The notes beneath the pieces are model-generated. The model searched no databases. It saw nothing but the letters and a program-made list of their open reading frames with translations, and was not told the DNA's origin. From Henriciella sp. (GTDB lineage: Bacteria; Pseudomonadota; Alphaproteobacteria; Caulobacterales; Hyphomonadaceae), in the NCBI GenBank assembly GCA_017642885.1, contig JAEPOM010000006.1:1-64000 (forward strand): a stretch of DNA of 64,000 nt, in the 5' to 3' direction. Below are positions 1 to 7,047 of this stretch, piece by piece; position 1 is the first letter of the stretch, and each line of letters begins with the position of its first letter. A program made the translations under genes and the position numbers.

Positions 1-75
1 TTCGTCCGTGTGTTTTGTCTGTCATGGCTCCACTCTCTCAAGAAAAGGAGCCTCCGGCAAACCCGGGGCGGTTCA
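1..75 (-). mobile_element. Terminus of an IS3-type insertion sequence with the start of its first transposase frame (partial)
   Basis: Read on the minus strand, position 75 begins TGAACCGCCCCGGG, a GC-rich end opening with the TG dinucleotide typical of IS3-family elements. About 50 bases inside, an ATG at position 25 is preceded by GTGGAG and starts a frame reading MTDKTHGR, which fits the basic N-terminus of an IS3-type OrfA and continues past the left edge. The methyltransferase frame to its right is cut exactly here and takes its stop codon from the TGA of the terminus. The family is recognised from memory of end sequences. The opposite end and any target duplication lie outside the window. 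Confidence 0.6.
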
Positions 76-1419
76 CACCCAGTCAAGCCTGAGAGCATTG
101 CCGCAAGTAATCCAATTCATAGCATTTAGTGGAAGCAACTCAGCCAACGCTTCTCGTTGTCCTCGATGCGTTACATTACTCTGATATTCGGCAATGATCA
201 GTGCTAGTCGAGCGATCTCAGCGGGAAAGTCTCGAAGCTCGATACCGCGAAAATTGGTTAGCGGGATTTCCGTTAGGCGATCGGCCTCCTTGCGACGTTT
301 GTTGATCTCAGCCTCAATCGCACGCATTTCTTTGTAAGCAATAACCAAAAAATTTCCCGACCCACAGGCCGGATCAAACACTCTGATTTTGGCTATCCGT
401 TTTCGCAAGTTCAGGAGTTTTTGGGGACTTTCGCCTGCTTCTTCCAATTTCTCTCGCAGATCATTGAGAAACAAAGGATTTAGCACCTTCAAGATGTTTG
501 GAACGCTCGTGTAATGCATCCCTAATGCGCCGCGCTCTTCTTCGTCGGCGACGGCCTGGATCATTGAACCAAAAATGTCCGGGTTGATCTTCGTCCAATC
601 TAGATTGCCGATATGGACAAGATAGCTACGCGCAATTTTTGAGAATTTGGGGGTGTCGGTACTGCCCGAGAACAGACCGCCATTAACATACGGGAATGCG
701 TCAGCCCATCTCGCCAGCTTTGCACTCTCACGTTCACCAACTTCTGTGTTCATAGCGCGAAAAATCTCGCCGATCACCTCATGTGTATTGGATGAATCGC
801 GAGCACTCATTTGGTCGATTGTTGCCGTGAATAAGTTCTCACCATTGAAGATGTCTGTGTCTTCCGCGAAAAAGCAGAAGATCAACCGTGCCATAAAGTG
901 GTTCATGTCGTGGCGACGCTCGGACGTTCCCCAATCGGGATTGTCTTTCAATAGTTCCACATAGAGCTTGTTGAGCCGTCCGGTCGCTTTGATATCAAAA
1001 GCGTTTTCGCGGATTGCCTGGACAGTAGAAATGCCTGCAAGCGATAGGAAAAAACCGAAATGGTTAGGAAAGTTTGCATACTCGCAGGTGACAGTCTCGC
1101 CAGTGTTCATGTCCTCGGCCTGAAAATCCGCGCCGTCCGTTGCCAAAACAAATTTAGCTTTTGCTTTTGTGGTAGCGGGGCTGTCTTTCAGCGCCGCGAG
1201 TGTGCGTCCGACTTCTCCTTCGGGGCAGACTTTTATGTGGATGTTATTGGTCTGAAGAACGCCGCCCTGATCTGATTTGTTGGTATTTCCCGATTTTAGG
1301 CGCTTGATCGTGGCAGGTTTATTCCCGAAGGCTTCCAAGAACGAAAAAGGGAACGCCTCAGCATCGAACGGCTGCTCAGCGAGAAGTGAGATGGCTTCTT
1401 CAATTTCTACTGCATTCAC
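73..1419 (-). pseudogene. DNA methyltransferase (MmeI/type IIG-like or related), C-terminally truncated by an IS
   Basis: This is the N-terminal half of a large class I SAM-dependent adenine-N6 DNA methyltransferase of restriction or phage-defence type, proteins that are usually near 900 to 1000 residues. The 448-residue remnant carries the N-terminal helical region and the SAM-binding motif I, FDPACGSGNFL, near residue 350, followed by the GIELRDFPAEIARLA stretch typical of the family. It ends at GNALRLDWV, just before the region where the catalytic NPPY/F motif IV would follow, so catalysis is lost. The last codons run into the IS end and the stop codon lies inside the IS. Whether the 3' half survives left of the IS cannot be seen. 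Confidence 0.8.
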
Positions 1420-2040
1420 GGTGATAATTCCCCAACAATGATTTCAATCTATCAGGTTGCACGAGTCGGAACAGCGTTCATGCGTCGGAATGTGGCAGAT
1501 ATCCACACGCCGAGGCGGTTTTCGCGCGGCAAGCTTGGAACTAGGCGGCTCGGAACTCGCCTTCACGAGTTTGGTCATGGGGTTTTCAGGGGAGCCGGCA
1601 GGTTCCCTTGAATGGCGATTGAACGGCCAGGTCGTTCGTGCATGGTTCGGGGTGCAGGGGTGCAGGGGTGGAGAGGCAACTCTCCAAGACCAATGCGAGT
1701 GGGTTTCAAGGGCCGCGATAGCCCGTGATCTTCCTGACAGGATCGATGGGTGCAGGGAAGAGCGAGGCCTCCCTGCGAGTGGTGGAACGGCGATACGTTC
1801 TGATGGTTCCGGTAGGAGCCAAGGCTGGATGGGGTGCACGGGGAAGAGCGCAGCGCGCTTCCCCTGCCAAGGTTGCTGGTATTACCAGCATACACCTTGC
1901 GCTTAGCACTTCTGCCAACCTAGCGCTCTGCACTACCGACCTGAAACCTGCAGCTTGACCCGCTAGCTGATCTGATACTGCGTCCGCAACTCATGCTCCA
2001 TTCCTGATCTTACAGTTCTAATCTTCCTTTATACTCCTAC
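1420..2040. other. Gene-poor, hairpin-rich stretch of about 620 bases
   Basis: No frame here has a convincing product. The stretch between about 1490 and 1890 is full of inverted repeats: TGTGG/CCACA near 1494; GGAGAG-GCAA-CTCTCC near 1670, with a GNRA-type loop; GCAGGGA/TCCCTGC near 1752; GGGGAAG/CTTCCCC near 1840 with a GCGC extension; and GCTGG-TATTA-CCAGC near 1873. GGGTGCAGGG-like units recur near 1650, 1748 and 1832. It could be a structured RNA, an origin of transfer or a decayed element end. A 44-codon minus-strand frame (1578 to 1444) is the only ORF of any interest and is weak. Confidence 0.5.
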
Positions 2041-2814
2041 TCAGAGACCGACTAAAATTTCTTCAAAAACGTCATCGCATAACCTCACAAACACTTTTTC
2101 AATCTGCTCGACGCATTGCTCTTTCGAATGCCCTGCAGTATCCGCCTGCAGCCCTGCATAATACGAAATCTCATGTATCATGCCGAAAATTGCAGCCTCC
2201 TTGTAGATCATTGCCATTTCAAAATCTTCCATTTTCCGAAACCGAAATCGTGACAAATAAAACATCAACGTCGGAAACAGCATACCGTCGGCCAAGAATC
2301 TCGAATGAACCGGATGTTTATATTGCTTCAATGGACATGACCGACACGCATATCGGGCTTTCTCTTCATCCAACAAAGCAGCATCGTCCTTTGGTCGAAC
2401 AAAGTTGATTGTATAATTCGAGCCTTTGACCGGCTCAAACTGAAGGTGCGCGTTCGCATATTTTCTCGGCGACTTCGAAGCGTCACACTGAGACATACAT
2501 TCGTGAAACGCCATGAACGAAATTTGCTGATTGCCAAGATAAAGTTGGCGGATCATCGCGATGTAACTGTCCCAGCTCAAGAATGTCGGAATTTTGAATT
2601 CAGCGGCGGCTTTATATAGCGGCGCATCCACGCTTCCATGGGCATTGCCATCGCCTCTACCTGTCAACCTTATACGTTTTTGAGCCCGTCTCAGAGTTGG
2701 CAGAGACGTATCAAGGTTTTCAACTATGTGAGCATTTGTGTATCCACACATTGTTTGTCGCCAGACTTCCCTGAAGAAATCTTCGCTCATTCTTGAATTG
2801 CTGATTTTAACCAT
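2041..2814 (-). CDS. Hypothetical protein with N-terminal helix-turn-helix-like region and cysteine pairs
   Basis: I do not recognise this 257-residue protein. Residues 20 to 50 (TNAHIVENLDTSLPTLRRAQ) read like a helix-turn-helix, suggesting DNA binding. Further on are two cysteine motifs, CMSQC near residue 106 and CRSC near 156, which could bind metal, followed by a helical C-terminal half rich in aromatic residues. The gene is AT-richer than the core genes to the right, fitting acquired DNA. It is divergent from the gene at 2982 with about 170 bases between the starts. The ATG at 2814 is the first in frame; MSEDFF eight codons later is an alternative. Confidence 0.55.
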   Translation of the reverse strand: MVKISNSRMSEDFFREVWRQTMCGYTNAHIVENLDTSLPTLRRAQKRIRLTGRGDGNAHGSVDAPLYKAAAEFKIPTFLSWDSYIAMIRQLYLGNQQISFMAFHECMSQCDASKSPRKYANAHLQFEPVKGSNYTINFVRPKDDAALLDEEKARYACRSCPLKQYKHPVHSRFLADGMLFPTLMFYLSRFRFRKMEDFEMAMIYKEAAIFGMIHEISYYAGLQADTAGHSKEQCVEQIEKVFVRLCDDVFEEILVGL

Positions 2815-2981
2815 GTGAGGAAGCTCTAGCGGTCGAAGGATACGGCAACATCGTTAGTAGCCAAGTTGTTTTCTGGCAAACTTCGTTCCTAAGAAAATGC
2901 GAAATCGCGATCAGCCATATTCTCAGAAAAGCTCTTTTCGTCGGCGGATGTCCCGCTGGAAATAAACGAATGGAGACCGTT

Positions 2982-3446
2982 ATGAACTTATGCACAAACT
3001 GTTTCGTGCAGGGCTACTGTGAAGGTGCTTTCGCGAGCATTGTTAGTGATGAGGTGCTGTCTAACGCCTCCTGGCTTATCGATTTCAAACGGTTTCTGGT
3101 TCAGTACAGCTGCGCAAAAAAGCTGAAGCCTGGAGATTGGCAAGATCATCTCGCTGATCTGTACTGCAACTACAAAGGATGGATTCGGGGGCCTTCCGGA
3201 GAAGAGATATTTCTCGATACACAGGCGTTTGAAATCCCCCACATCAGAGAGTGGTTTCGAGACTTTATTCAGCCCATTCCTCAAAGTGTTAGGCCTCGCA
3301 TCCGAGGAAGTGCCAGAGAAAGAGTTCGTGTCCTCGCAACGATTATGCGCGCTCACTATCCAGTCGAAGCCAGTCTTTGGGGTGTTCGAGCCGCCAACGA
3401 CAATGAACTTCCCATATCGCCCTTTAACAATGCTCCAGCCCGCTAG
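2982..3446 (+). CDS. Hypothetical protein, cysteine-rich N-terminus
   Basis: I do not recognise this 154-residue protein. It begins MNLCTNCFVQGYC, a CxxC plus a further cysteine that may bind metal, and continues as a mixed soluble protein ending in a basic stretch. The start at 2982 is chosen because GGAG sits six bases upstream; an ATG four codons earlier has no ribosome binding site. The gene is 33 bases ahead of the membrane protein at 3480 and probably shares its transcript. The divergent neighbour also carries cysteine pairs, so the two may belong to one module, but this is inference only. Confidence 0.5.
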   Translation: MNLCTNCFVQGYCEGAFASIVSDEVLSNASWLIDFKRFLVQYSCAKKLKPGDWQDHLADLYCNYKGWIRGPSGEEIFLDTQAFEIPHIREWFRDFIQPIPQSVRPRIRGSARERVRVLATIMRAHYPVEASLWGVRAANDNELPISPFNNAPAR

Positions 3447-3479
3447 GCATAAGCTCGGTTCAGATTTTGGAGGGATAGT

Positions 3480-3818
3480 ATGGTCTGGTTTGATCTTGAT
3501 TTTGTTTGGCGTTTGGCATTCAGCACATCGCTCTTCGGCATTGGTGGTATTTGCCTCAAGGCATACGCCGACTCTCAGAGCGTGTTCTATTTGGTCTTGT
3601 CGCTTTTGATTTACGCCGTCGGCACGTATTTCTTCGCGGACATTCTCAGGCACGGTTTAGGCTTTGGAATGGTGATGGCGTCGATGGTCGATTTAGCGCT
3701 GATGGTTCTCATCGGTGTGTTGTTTTTCGGAGAGCCATTAGAACCCACACACTATGCGGGCTTAGCCTTTGCCGCTTGTGCGATGGTTTTGTTCTCGCTT
3801 CCGGCCACTTCGACCTGA
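3480..3818 (+). CDS. Small four-helix membrane protein of the SMR/EamA (drug/metabolite transporter) type
   Basis: The 112-residue product has four hydrophobic segments (about 10-27, 33-53, 60-82, 90-108) and the loop GEPLEPTHYAGLAF ahead of the last helix. Both fit the small multidrug resistance/half-EamA fold of the drug/metabolite transporter superfamily, in which such units work as dimers in the inner membrane. The catalytic glutamate in helix 1 of true EmrE proteins is not obvious, so drug export is not claimed. A ribosome binding site GGAGGG lies seven bases before the ATG. A strong terminator follows 24 bases after the stop, so this gene probably ends a short transcript. Confidence 0.6.
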   Translation: MVWFDLDFVWRLAFSTSLFGIGGICLKAYADSQSVFYLVLSLLIYAVGTYFFADILRHGLGFGMVMASMVDLALMVLIGVLFFGEPLEPTHYAGLAFAACAMVLFSLPATST

Positions 3819-3842
3819 TCAAAGACCTATTTCGTTTTCCGG

Positions 3843-3867
3843 AAAGGACGCTTCGGCGTCCTTTTTT
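3843..3867 (+). terminator. Rho-independent terminator with UUCG loop
   Basis: A perfect nine-base-pair stem, AAAGGACGC and GCGTCCTTT, closes on a TTCG tetraloop and is followed by further T residues. It lies just after the transporter-like gene and separates it from the coupling-protein module. Confidence 0.85.
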
Positions 3868-3948
3868 GCTTATCACCCTCAGTCGTGTGCTCGCCAATGT
3901 ATCTATGTTCTCAAGCCAAGAGGGCTTGTCACCGGAAAGGGGGTGCAA

Positions 3949-4245
3949 ATGTTCGACAACGCAAAACACAAAGCGGCGGGGCAGTCGATCTTCATGTCGT
4001 CTGTTACGGGATTGGCCAACACTTTGGCCGTCGTGACCACGTTTCTGGGTGCTCCGCCGCTCTACGGAAAAACCGTAAGCTGGGTGCAGGAGTTCACCAC
4101 CAATTACTACGGCTACGGATTTGAAGACATGACGGCTTTCATCTGGGGAGTGGTCTGCGCTTTCCTCGTCTTCTTCATCTCCCGCGCTTCAATTTCAACC
4201 GCGTTAGTGATGGGCGGTCTCGCCCTCGCAACACGCATTTTTTAA
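3949..4245 (+). CDS. Small membrane protein preceding the VirD4-like ATPase
   Basis: This 98-residue protein begins MFDNAKHKAAG and has hydrophobic segments at about residues 14-36, 62-78 and 82-95, with a polar aromatic loop (WVQEFTTNYYGYGFED) between the first two. The start at 3949 is chosen because GGGGG lies just upstream; the frame is open further left but only through the terminator region. No family is recognised. It comes shortly before a coupling ATPase that has no membrane segments, so it may supply the anchor normally formed by the two N-terminal helices of VirD4. That role is inference. Confidence 0.5.
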   Translation: MFDNAKHKAAGQSIFMSSVTGLANTLAVVTTFLGAPPLYGKTVSWVQEFTTNYYGYGFEDMTAFIWGVVCAFLVFFISRASISTALVMGGLALATRIF

Positions 4246-4262
4246 CCTAAAAGGAGACTAAA

Positions 4263-4391
4263 ATGCGAAAGCCAAAGTATGACTATAAAGGGTCAGTGCA
4301 TCATTTCAAAAAGCGCGACGATGAAGGGCCTTGGGGCTGGATCATCGGCGGTGTTGTGATCTTGGTTCTTCTCGCCTCCTGCGCGGGATAA
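4263..4391 (+). CDS. 42-residue single-pass membrane protein
   Basis: A short frame starts at an ATG five bases after AAGGAGA and encodes 42 residues: a charged, basic N-terminal half (MRKPKYDYKG onward, with HHFKKRDDEG), then one hydrophobic helix (WGWIIGGVVILVLLA) and the end SCAG. The strong ribosome binding site and the 17-base gap after the upstream gene support translation. The LASC sequence resembles a lipobox, but it sits at the C-terminus, so it is not a lipoprotein signal. With the 98-residue protein it may anchor or regulate the VirD4-like ATPase. No family is recognised. Confidence 0.55.
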   Translation: MRKPKYDYKGSVHHFKKRDDEGPWGWIIGGVVILVLLASCAG

Positions 4392-4418
4392 TCAGACCAA
4401 CGATTTTAATTAACTTTG

Positions 4419-4453
4419 CCGGATCGCTCCCATGAGCGGTCCGGTTTTCTTTT
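4419..4453 (+). terminator. Terminator-like hairpin between the small membrane gene and the VirD4-like gene
   Basis: CCGGATCGCTC pairs with GAGCGGTCCGG through one G-U, closing on a short loop and followed by TTTTCTTTT. It ends only 14 bases before the next start codon, with little room for a new promoter, so it may act as an attenuator or a partial terminator that sets the ratio of small membrane proteins to ATPase. Confidence 0.7.
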
Positions 4454-4467
4454 GAAAGACCTGAAAT

Positions 4468-6075
4468 ATGACATTCCTTGAAAACGAAACGAACCGTTTC
4501 GGCTCTGCCGCCTTTAGCGGAGAGGCGGACGCTCGGCGGGCCGGACTATTCGATCAACGCTCCGATTCATTATTGATCGGCTTCATCGGCAAGCGGCCAA
4601 TATTCTACAGCGGAGCTGGCGGACTCCTGCTGACCGCAGGAGCGCGCGGCGGTAAACTGAGAGACTTGCTCGCCTATAATCTGTGCGTCGGAATTCACAC
4701 GCCTTCCATGCTGGTGCTCGACATGAAGGGTGAGCTGGCTGCAATCAGTCAGGATCAAACGGCTGATTCCAAACACTGCATATATTGGAACCCTGCGGGT
4801 CTGCATGACCTCCCGCAAATGAGCATCAACCCTGTTGATTATGTTCGGATTGATAGCCCGAGCCTGATTTCAGATGTGAAAGTGCTGTGCCACAATCTTA
4901 TTCCGCCGACGGCAAATAAGTCGTCCGACTATTTCGAGGGACGGGCGCGGGAATTTCTCGAAGGGATAATTCTGACCCTTGTGCGTGTTTATGGCAGTCT
5001 CACCCTCGGCCAGCTTTACAGCACAGTGAACCTCATACCAGGTGGGGGAGACGCTTGGCTCGATTTTGCATTCGAGATGAACCAAGCAGGCTTTGAGGTT
5101 TCTGCGCGCATCGAAGAAGAGATTGCGAACGCTCGAAACGAACCGTCAGGTACAGGATATCAAGGCATTTTGGGTGAGTTGTTCAAGGCGCTCTCTTGTC
5201 TGTCTGATCCCACACTTCTGAAGGCGGTATCACCGCCATTCGACTTCTCGATTGAGCAACTTTGTGATGAGGACCAGTCGACCCAACTTTATATTATGCC
5301 GCCAGCTGAGTTCATCGCGCCTTGGGCTCCGGTGATCAAAGCAATCTTCGTGGCGGGCATGATCTACAAAGCCCGCAAACCTCAAGCGCCACGTCAAACG
5401 TGGGTGCTCGATGAATGCGCCCAGCTTGGCGGGTTTCCACTTGTGACGCAGCTCTTCACCTACGGGGCTGGTATTGGCATCCGTCCTTGGGCTGTCTTCC
5501 AGTCGATTTATCAGATGGATCAACTTGGAAAGAACGCTGGCAACATCATCACGTCCAGCGCGCAGGTGCGTAGCTATTTCACGATCCGCGATGTCGAGAC
5601 TGCCACGAACATATCTCGGATGCTGGGAGTGCAAACGCTCGAATACGATGACGAGATGGTTCAAGCCCGTGCGCGCCATGCGAAACATCAGGCCGTGCAA
5701 ACTCTATTGGGCGGCGGCGATCCATTCATGGCGGGGCTGAATGTGTCTCACCATCAGCGAGAAGCGGAAATGCGCACCAAGCAGCAACGCTTACTGCGCA
5801 CACCAGATGAAGTGATGCACACGCCGTCTGATAAGCAGTTCATCTTCATGGATGATCTGCCGCGCCCTCTCTACGCAGATCGCAAAGCGTATTTCGAGCA
5901 GACCTTTATGGCGGGGCGGTATCATCCGAACCCGTATCACCCGCCATTAGACCGCGTGCAGGTTAAAACGAGGTGGGGTCACGCGTGGCGCTCGGTCGTC
6001 ACTGAGCGCGTTTCCGCGCAATACGCAGCTTATCCGCAATACCAAAATGGCCAGCGGTCTCGCGTCGTTAAGTAA
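4468..6075 (+). CDS. VirD4/TraG-type conjugative coupling ATPase lacking the N-terminal membrane domain
   Basis: Type IV coupling proteins bring the relaxase-DNA complex to the conjugation channel and pump DNA with ATP. This 535-residue protein matches the soluble part of VirD4/TraG: FGSAAFSGEADARRAGLF near the N-terminus is the region that normally follows the second membrane helix, LVLDMKGEL at 82-90 is the conserved DxKGE box, and TWVLDECAQLGGF near 311-323 holds Walker B (D315, E316). The Walker A site at 57-64 reads AGARGGKL, where the family has GPTRSGKG, so the first G and the residue after K differ. No membrane helix is encoded; the two small membrane proteins just upstream may supply it. 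No relaxase or channel gene is visible. Confidence 0.85.
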   Translation: MTFLENETNRFGSAAFSGEADARRAGLFDQRSDSLLIGFIGKRPIFYSGAGGLLLTAGARGGKLRDLLAYNLCVGIHTPSMLVLDMKGELAAISQDQTADSKHCIYWNPAGLHDLPQMSINPVDYVRIDSPSLISDVKVLCHNLIPPTANKSSDYFEGRAREFLEGIILTLVRVYGSLTLGQLYSTVNLIPGGGDAWLDFAFEMNQAGFEVSARIEEEIANARNEPSGTGYQGILGELFKALSCLSDPTLLKAVSPPFDFSIEQLCDEDQSTQLYIMPPAEFIAPWAPVIKAIFVAGMIYKARKPQAPRQTWVLDECAQLGGFPLVTQLFTYGAGIGIRPWAVFQSIYQMDQLGKNAGNIITSSAQVRSYFTIRDVETATNISRMLGVQTLEYDDEMVQARARHAKHQAVQTLLGGGDPFMAGLNVSHHQREAEMRTKQQRLLRTPDEVMHTPSDKQFIFMDDLPRPLYADRKAYFEQTFMAGRYHPNPYHPPLDRVQVKTRWGHAWRSVVTERVSAQYAAYPQYQNGQRSRVVK

Positions 6076-6099
6076 CCCCATACAGAGAAGGAGAATAAA

Positions 6100-6510
6100 A
6101 TGACGGATACCAAACCAAGCCAATCCTCAGAGAACGCCCCTGAGATTGTGCTTCGTGATGGAAACTTGCGAAGTGCGACTTGGAGAAGTGAGGGCGAGTA
6201 CGGTCCGCTTTTTAACACGCGGATTACGAAGCTCTATCGCGATGACGATGGCAATCCGCGCGAGACATCGACGTTGGGTTCCAAGGATTTGTTGCGGGCG
6301 AGCGAGCTTGCGCGTGAAACACATCAAGAGGTGCTCAAACGACAACGCGAGCCTACGAAGAATCGAAAGGTTGAGCGAGACGAACAGCAGCCAACATTTT
6401 CCGAAGAATGGCATGACGATACGCAAAGGCGAGATGAGATAAAACGTGAGCGCTTCAAACAAGAACGCCAGCCCTCTCGCGGTAAAACTCGAAAGCGGCA
6501 AACCCGCTGA
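6100..6510 (+). CDS. Hypothetical protein downstream of the coupling ATPase
   Basis: The 136-residue product has a structured N-terminal half (IVLRDGNLRSATWRSEGEYG near residues 16-35, then a YRDDDGNPRET stretch and LLRASELARETH) and a highly charged, probably disordered C-terminus ending in basic residues. Proteins with this RDG-W-EG-YG pattern commonly sit near transfer genes in proteobacterial integrative elements; I recall the pattern but cannot name the family. AAGGAG precedes the ATG, and the gene is 24 bases after the ATPase, so they are probably co-transcribed. A terminator-like hairpin follows directly. Confidence 0.6.
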   Translation: MTDTKPSQSSENAPEIVLRDGNLRSATWRSEGEYGPLFNTRITKLYRDDDGNPRETSTLGSKDLLRASELARETHQEVLKRQREPTKNRKVERDEQQPTFSEEWHDDTQRRDEIKRERFKQERQPSRGKTRKRQTR

Positions 6511-6511
6511 T

Positions 6512-6532
6512 TGAGTGGTGGAAAACCACTCA
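6512..6532 (+). terminator. Terminator-like hairpin after the coupling-protein operon
   Basis: TGAGTGGT and ACCACTCA form a perfect eight-base-pair stem around a short loop, starting two bases after the stop codon. The downstream run (GATTCTTCTTG) is only moderately T-rich, so termination may be incomplete. Confidence 0.55.
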
Positions 6533-6672
6533 GATTCTTCTTGCCAAAAAACAAAAGTGAGCGTATGTTCACTCTTTGTTCTTGTCGTCATCGGTCATAC
6601 TGCTGAGCGCGATACAAGAAGAGGAAGGACGAAAATGATTGATACACCCTGATTAGAAAAGGAACACGAGTC

Positions 6673-7047
6673 ATGGAGGAAACCAAGACCACACCACCGA
6701 TACCGGAACGCGCAGCCGGAACGCCAATAGAGGGGCGAATTGAGCGCGGTTTAAGAAGTACCGTTCAGGTCGATCTCGAAGCGTATATGCCGCTTCTCGA
6801 AGATGAAGACACGCCGGACGATCAAAAGCTGGAATTGTTGCGAGCGCTCTACGCCATTATGGCGAGCTTCGTTGATCTGGGCTTTTCGCTTGAAGCTGGG
6901 CCTTGTGGACAATCCGAAAAAGAACCCGATCCATCGGCTAAAGCGCTTGGTGATCATGTATACTCTTCTCATCGCAATTTTATTGAACGCTTTGAAGATG
7001 CTGCGGGCCGTGATGCCGACGCGTCAGAAAAAGGAGTCGAAGCATGA
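6673..7047 (+). CDS. Hypothetical protein overlapping the serine recombinase
   Basis: The 124-residue product is acidic and mostly helical, with a disordered proline-rich start and a core such as KLELLRALYAIMASFVDLGF near residues 52-71. No family is recognised. Its stop overlaps the start of the recombinase gene by four bases (ATGA), so the two are translationally coupled. Small acidic proteins upstream of large serine recombinases are sometimes directionality or accessory factors, but nothing in the sequence proves this. GGAACACGAG precedes the ATG as a weak ribosome binding site. Confidence 0.6.
   Translation: MEETKTTPPIPERAAGTPIEGRIERGLRSTVQVDLEAYMPLLEDEDTPDDQKLELLRALYAIMASFVDLGFSLEAGPCGQSEKEPDPSAKALGDHVYSSHRNFIERFEDAAGRDADASEKGVEA

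Noticed and set aside
1457-1906. 149-residue plus-strand frame in the hairpin region
   Set aside because: It reads through several hairpins and low-complexity GC-rich repeats, has no ribosome binding site and resembles no protein; overlapping frames on both strands are equally open.
1725-1958. GTG-started frame with a Walker A-like GSMGAGKS near its start
   Set aside because: The rest of the frame is low-complexity and repeat-derived with no Walker B or recognisable fold, so the P-loop match is probably chance.
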